Shown piece after piece: positions 5,093 through 6,836 of a stretch of DNA of 6,836 nucleotides (positions are counted from its first letter, which is position 1; each line of letters starts with the position of its first letter). A program made the translations under genes and the position numbers. Source of the DNA: Pseudomonadota bacterium (GTDB lineage Bacteria > Desulfobacterota > Syntrophia > Syntrophales > JADFWA01). Below the pieces are notes generated by a model. The model had not been told where the DNA came from, made no database searches, and was given only the letters and a program-made list of their open reading frames with translations. Where the stretch lies: the NCBI GenBank assembly GCA_030612385.1, contig JAUWNZ010000071.1, positions 1 to 6,836 of the forward strand, given 5' to 3'.

Positions 5093-6610
5093 ATGCACTA
5101 TCCGGACTTTGAGGCATTTGAAAGGCTGACGGAGAAAGGGAATCTTGTCCCCGTTTACAGGGAGATTCTTGCGGATATGGAGACGCCGGTCTCCACCCTC
5201 TTGAAGTTGAGTTCAAAACCCTATGCCTTTCTTCTGGAAAGCGTGGAAGGGGGTGAAAAGTGGGGAAGATACACATTCCTCGGATCGGATCCGGCTGTTA
5301 TTTTCAAGGTCGGCGCAGAGGATGTCGTTATCCGGGAAGATGGAGAGATTTCCCGTTACAGGCATAAAGGAGATCCCCTGCGACTTTTGAAGGATTTGAT
5401 GGGACGATATCACCCTGTCCACATCGATGGTCTGCCGCGATTTTATGGCGGGGCCGTCGGGTTTTTCGGCTATGATATGGTGCGCTATTTTGAGAGTCTT
5501 CCCGCAGGGGCCAATGATGATCAGGAGATAGCCGAGGCGGTATTTCTCATCACCGATACGCTGATTATCTTTGACAATGTCAGACACACGATAAAGGTGG
5601 TGGCGTCCGCCTTCACCGAGGGAAGAGATGATCTAAGGGGAGTGTACGAAGAGTCGGTCGGAAAGATAGACGCAATGATTGAGATACTGAGCGCTCCGGT
5701 GAGAGAGAGAGAGAGCCCTCATGGGCAGATGGAGAAATTTCATCTCCAATCCAACATGACACCGGCTGAATACAAGGCCATTGTCAGACGCGCCAAGGAG
5801 TATATAGTTGCGGGCGATGTGATTCAGGTTGTTCTTTCCCAGCGGTTTCAAATGGAAAATAACATCGATCCAATCGATTTGTACCGGGCGCTTCGTTTCG
5901 TAAACCCTTCCCCCTATCTCTTCTTCCTCAAACTTGAAAACCTTATCCTTATCGGTTCATCCCCTGAGTTGCATGCCCGTCTTGAAGAGGAAACAGTGGA
6001 ATTAAGGCCAATCGCAGGTACGAGGAGAAGAGGCCGGAATGAACAGGAGGACAGGAAACTTTCCGACGAGCTTCTGGGCGACCCCAAGGAGAGGGCGGAA
6101 CATGTAATGCTGGTGGACCTGGGGAGAAACGATCTGGGCAGAATTGCAAAGACGGGCAGTGTACAGGTTAATCAGCTTATGATGGTAGAACGGTATTCTC
6201 ATGTCATGCATATCGTCTCCAATATTCAGGCTCAGCTATCTAAAGACAAAGATTGCTTCGATGTCATGAAGGCGACATTTCCTGCCGGCACCCTGACAGG
6301 CGCTCCAAAGGTCAGGGCGATGGAGATTATCGATGAGCTGGAATCCCTCAGGAGGGGGCCCTACGGCGGGGCGGTCGGCTACTTCAGCTTCACCGGTAAT
6401 ATGGATTTTTGCATCACCATCAGAACCATAATGGTTAATGACGGAAATATCTTTATCCAGGCCGGCGCGGGGATCGTGGCCGATTCCGACCCCGAAGCTG
6501 AGTATCAGGAAACCGTCAATAAAGCCGAGGGGATGATTAAGGCCATAAAGATTGCCGCCTCGGGATTTGAGATAATGGATAACTACTCAGCCACAGATTT
6601 ACACAGATGA
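5093..6610 (+). CDS. trpE: Anthranilate synthase component I (large subunit)
   Basis: The 505-residue product is typical in length for TrpE, which converts chorismate to anthranilate using ammonia from the TrpG glutaminase, the first step of tryptophan synthesis. The N-terminal domain carries the Trp feedback-binding LLES (47-50). The chorismate-binding domain shows the following motifs: [12 protein letters not shown] (241-252), NPSPYLFFL (271-279), [12 protein letters not shown] (303-314), [18 protein letters not shown] (333-350), YSHVMHI with the likely catalytic His370 (368-374), [19 protein letters not shown] (399-417) and [18 protein letters not shown] (456-473). Ala in PIAGT, where aminodeoxychorismate synthases carry Lys, favours TrpE over PabB. 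AAAGGG (5078-5083) lies nine bases before the ATG. It is controlled by the attenuator upstream. The last eleven codons and the TGA (6575-6610) run into a dispersed repeat, so the C-terminal tail after GFEI is probably not native. No trpG follows within the window. Confidence 0.97.
   Translation: MHYPDFEAFERLTEKGNLVPVYREILADMETPVSTLLKLSSKPYAFLLESVEGGEKWGRYTFLGSDPAVIFKVGAEDVVIREDGEISRYRHKGDPLRLLKDLMGRYHPVHIDGLPRFYGGAVGFFGYDMVRYFESLPAGANDDQEIAEAVFLITDTLIIFDNVRHTIKVVASAFTEGRDDLRGVYEESVGKIDAMIEILSAPVRERESPHGQMEKFHLQSNMTPAEYKAIVRRAKEYIVAGDVIQVVLSQRFQMENNIDPIDLYRALRFVNPSPYLFFLKLENLILIGSSPELHARLEEETVELRPIAGTRRRGRNEQEDRKLSDELLGDPKERAEHVMLVDLGRNDLGRIAKTGSVQVNQLMMVERYSHVMHIVSNIQAQLSKDKDCFDVMKATFPAGTLTGAPKVRAMEIIDELESLRRGPYGGAVGYFSFTGNMDFCITIRTIMVNDGNIFIQAGAGIVADSDPEAEYQETVNKAEGMIKAIKIAASGFEIMDNYSATDLHR
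6579..6590 (+). repeat. ATAACTACTCAG motif inside the 3' end of trpE
   Basis: ATAACTACTCAG is identical to the motif at 436-447 and at 6662-6673. Here it is read as codons for Asp-Asn-Tyr-Ser in trpE and leads directly into CCACAGATTTACACAGATGA and the tandem repeat. It appears to be the end of a dispersed repeat that landed at or over the old trpE stop. Confidence 0.7.
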
Positions 6611-6640
6611 ACGCAGATGAACGCAGATGAACGCAGACAG
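6601..6640 (+). repeat. Tandem 10-base repeat
   Basis: Four tandem 10-base units follow one another: ACACAGATGA, two exact ACGCAGATGA, and ACGCAGACAG. The trpE TGA (6608-6610) is the end of the first unit. The unit resembles widespread intergenic 'CACAGATGAACGCAG' repeats. It is a short tandem array with no spacers, so not a CRISPR. Its copy number may vary between strains. Confidence 0.85.
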
Positions 6641-6661
6641 GTTTAAATACAAAGAAATCAC

Positions 6662-6823
6662 ATAACTACTCAGGTGGATAGGCTGAAGGCTGAAAACTGT
6701 TAGGAAAAGTTGGCATACTGTACACTTTGAAGCCATGTTTAATGCAAAAATCTGCTGTTTCGCCGCCAAAGTGCGGCAATTGTGTTTTTCGGGTACCTTC
6801 AGCCTGACTACGTAAGTAGTTAC
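6662..6823. mobile_element. Putative MITE-like element with 27-base inverted ends
   Basis: The left end (6663-6689) is TAACTACT, nine variable bases, then AGGCTGAAGG. The right end (6796-6822), read on the other strand, has the same TAACTACT, nine bases, AGGCTGAAGG. Identity is 22 of 27 with the same spacing. About 106 bases lie between the ends and contain no reading frame of note. The left end repeats GGCTGAA twice (6681-6694). A transposase-dependent miniature element or an extragenic palindromic repeat would both fit. I did not find a clean target-site duplication. Confidence 0.5.
6762..6777 (+). other. Small GC hairpin inside the 3' element
   Basis: GCCGC (6762-6766) pairs with GCGGC (6773-6777) around a six-base loop. 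A T-run (6785-6789) follows only after a gap of seven bases, so it is at best a weak terminator. A second pairing, CACTTTG (6723-6729) with CAAAGTG (6767-6773), competes with it. The rest of 6641-6836 holds no gene on either strand that I can support. Confidence 0.4.
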
Positions 6824-6836
6824 AATAAAAGAAAAA

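Noticed and set aside
5093..6610. Aminodeoxychorismate synthase (pabB) or isochorismate synthase as the identity of this gene
   Set aside because: The LLES feedback motif, PIAGT with Ala instead of Lys, and the Trp-codon attenuator directly upstream all favour trpE.
6591..6640. CRISPR-like array
   Set aside because: The units are 10 bases long and directly adjacent with no spacers, so this is a simple tandem repeat.

Overview
The window looks like chromosomal DNA from an anaerobic bacterium that uses many acyl-CoA enzymes. A Desulfobacterota lineage (Syntrophales- or Desulfobacterales-like) is my best guess. This rests on the gene mix (crotonases, a family III CoA-transferase, ElbB, a radical SAM enzyme), on intergenic repeats of the 'CCACCAAGACACAAAG' and 'CACAGATGAACGCAG' kind that I associate with such genomes, and on the moderate, patchy G+C content. 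The lineage is an inference. All protein genes lie on the + strand.

Layout. (1) Positions 2-433: the C-terminal half of a crotonase whose start lies before the window. (2) Positions 434-650: a gene-free gap that looks like a small repeat element. It has inward-facing inverted ends, an internal dyad and a possible promoter. (3) Positions 651-4757: a tightly packed run of elbB (DJ-1/PfpI family), a second, divergent crotonase resembling methylmalonyl-CoA decarboxylase, a CaiB/BaiF CoA-transferase, and a markedly AT-rich radical SAM protein. Gaps are 21-70 bases, so co-transcription is likely. (4) Positions 4758-5092: a nearly complete tryptophan attenuator. It has an extended -10 promoter, a 26-residue leader peptide with three consecutive Trp codons, competing 1:2 and 2:3 pairings, and a rho-independent terminator. 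The leader peptide and attenuator are below the size that routine gene calling reports. (5) Positions 5093-6610: trpE, the large subunit of anthranilate synthase, whose last codons and stop are read from a dispersed repeat. (6) Positions 6611-6836: no gene, but a 10-base tandem repeat and an element of about 160 bases with 27-base inverted ends.

How the genes fit together. The left block plausibly activates a carboxylic acid as a CoA thioester (CaiB-type transferase) and then acts on it with two crotonases. Neither crotonase keeps the glutamate in the second acid/base position of standard enoyl-CoA hydratases, so both probably do something other than plain hydration. The roles of ElbB and the radical SAM protein in that block are unknown. 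The right block is ordinary tryptophan biosynthesis, controlled by ribosome-mediated attenuation. trpG is not in the window.

The most interesting items are the trp attenuator, the family of repeats that share the end motif ATAACTACTCAG and have contributed to trpE's 3' end, and the unassigned CoA/radical SAM cluster. I do not see a clear candidate for a wholly new defence or mobile system here.
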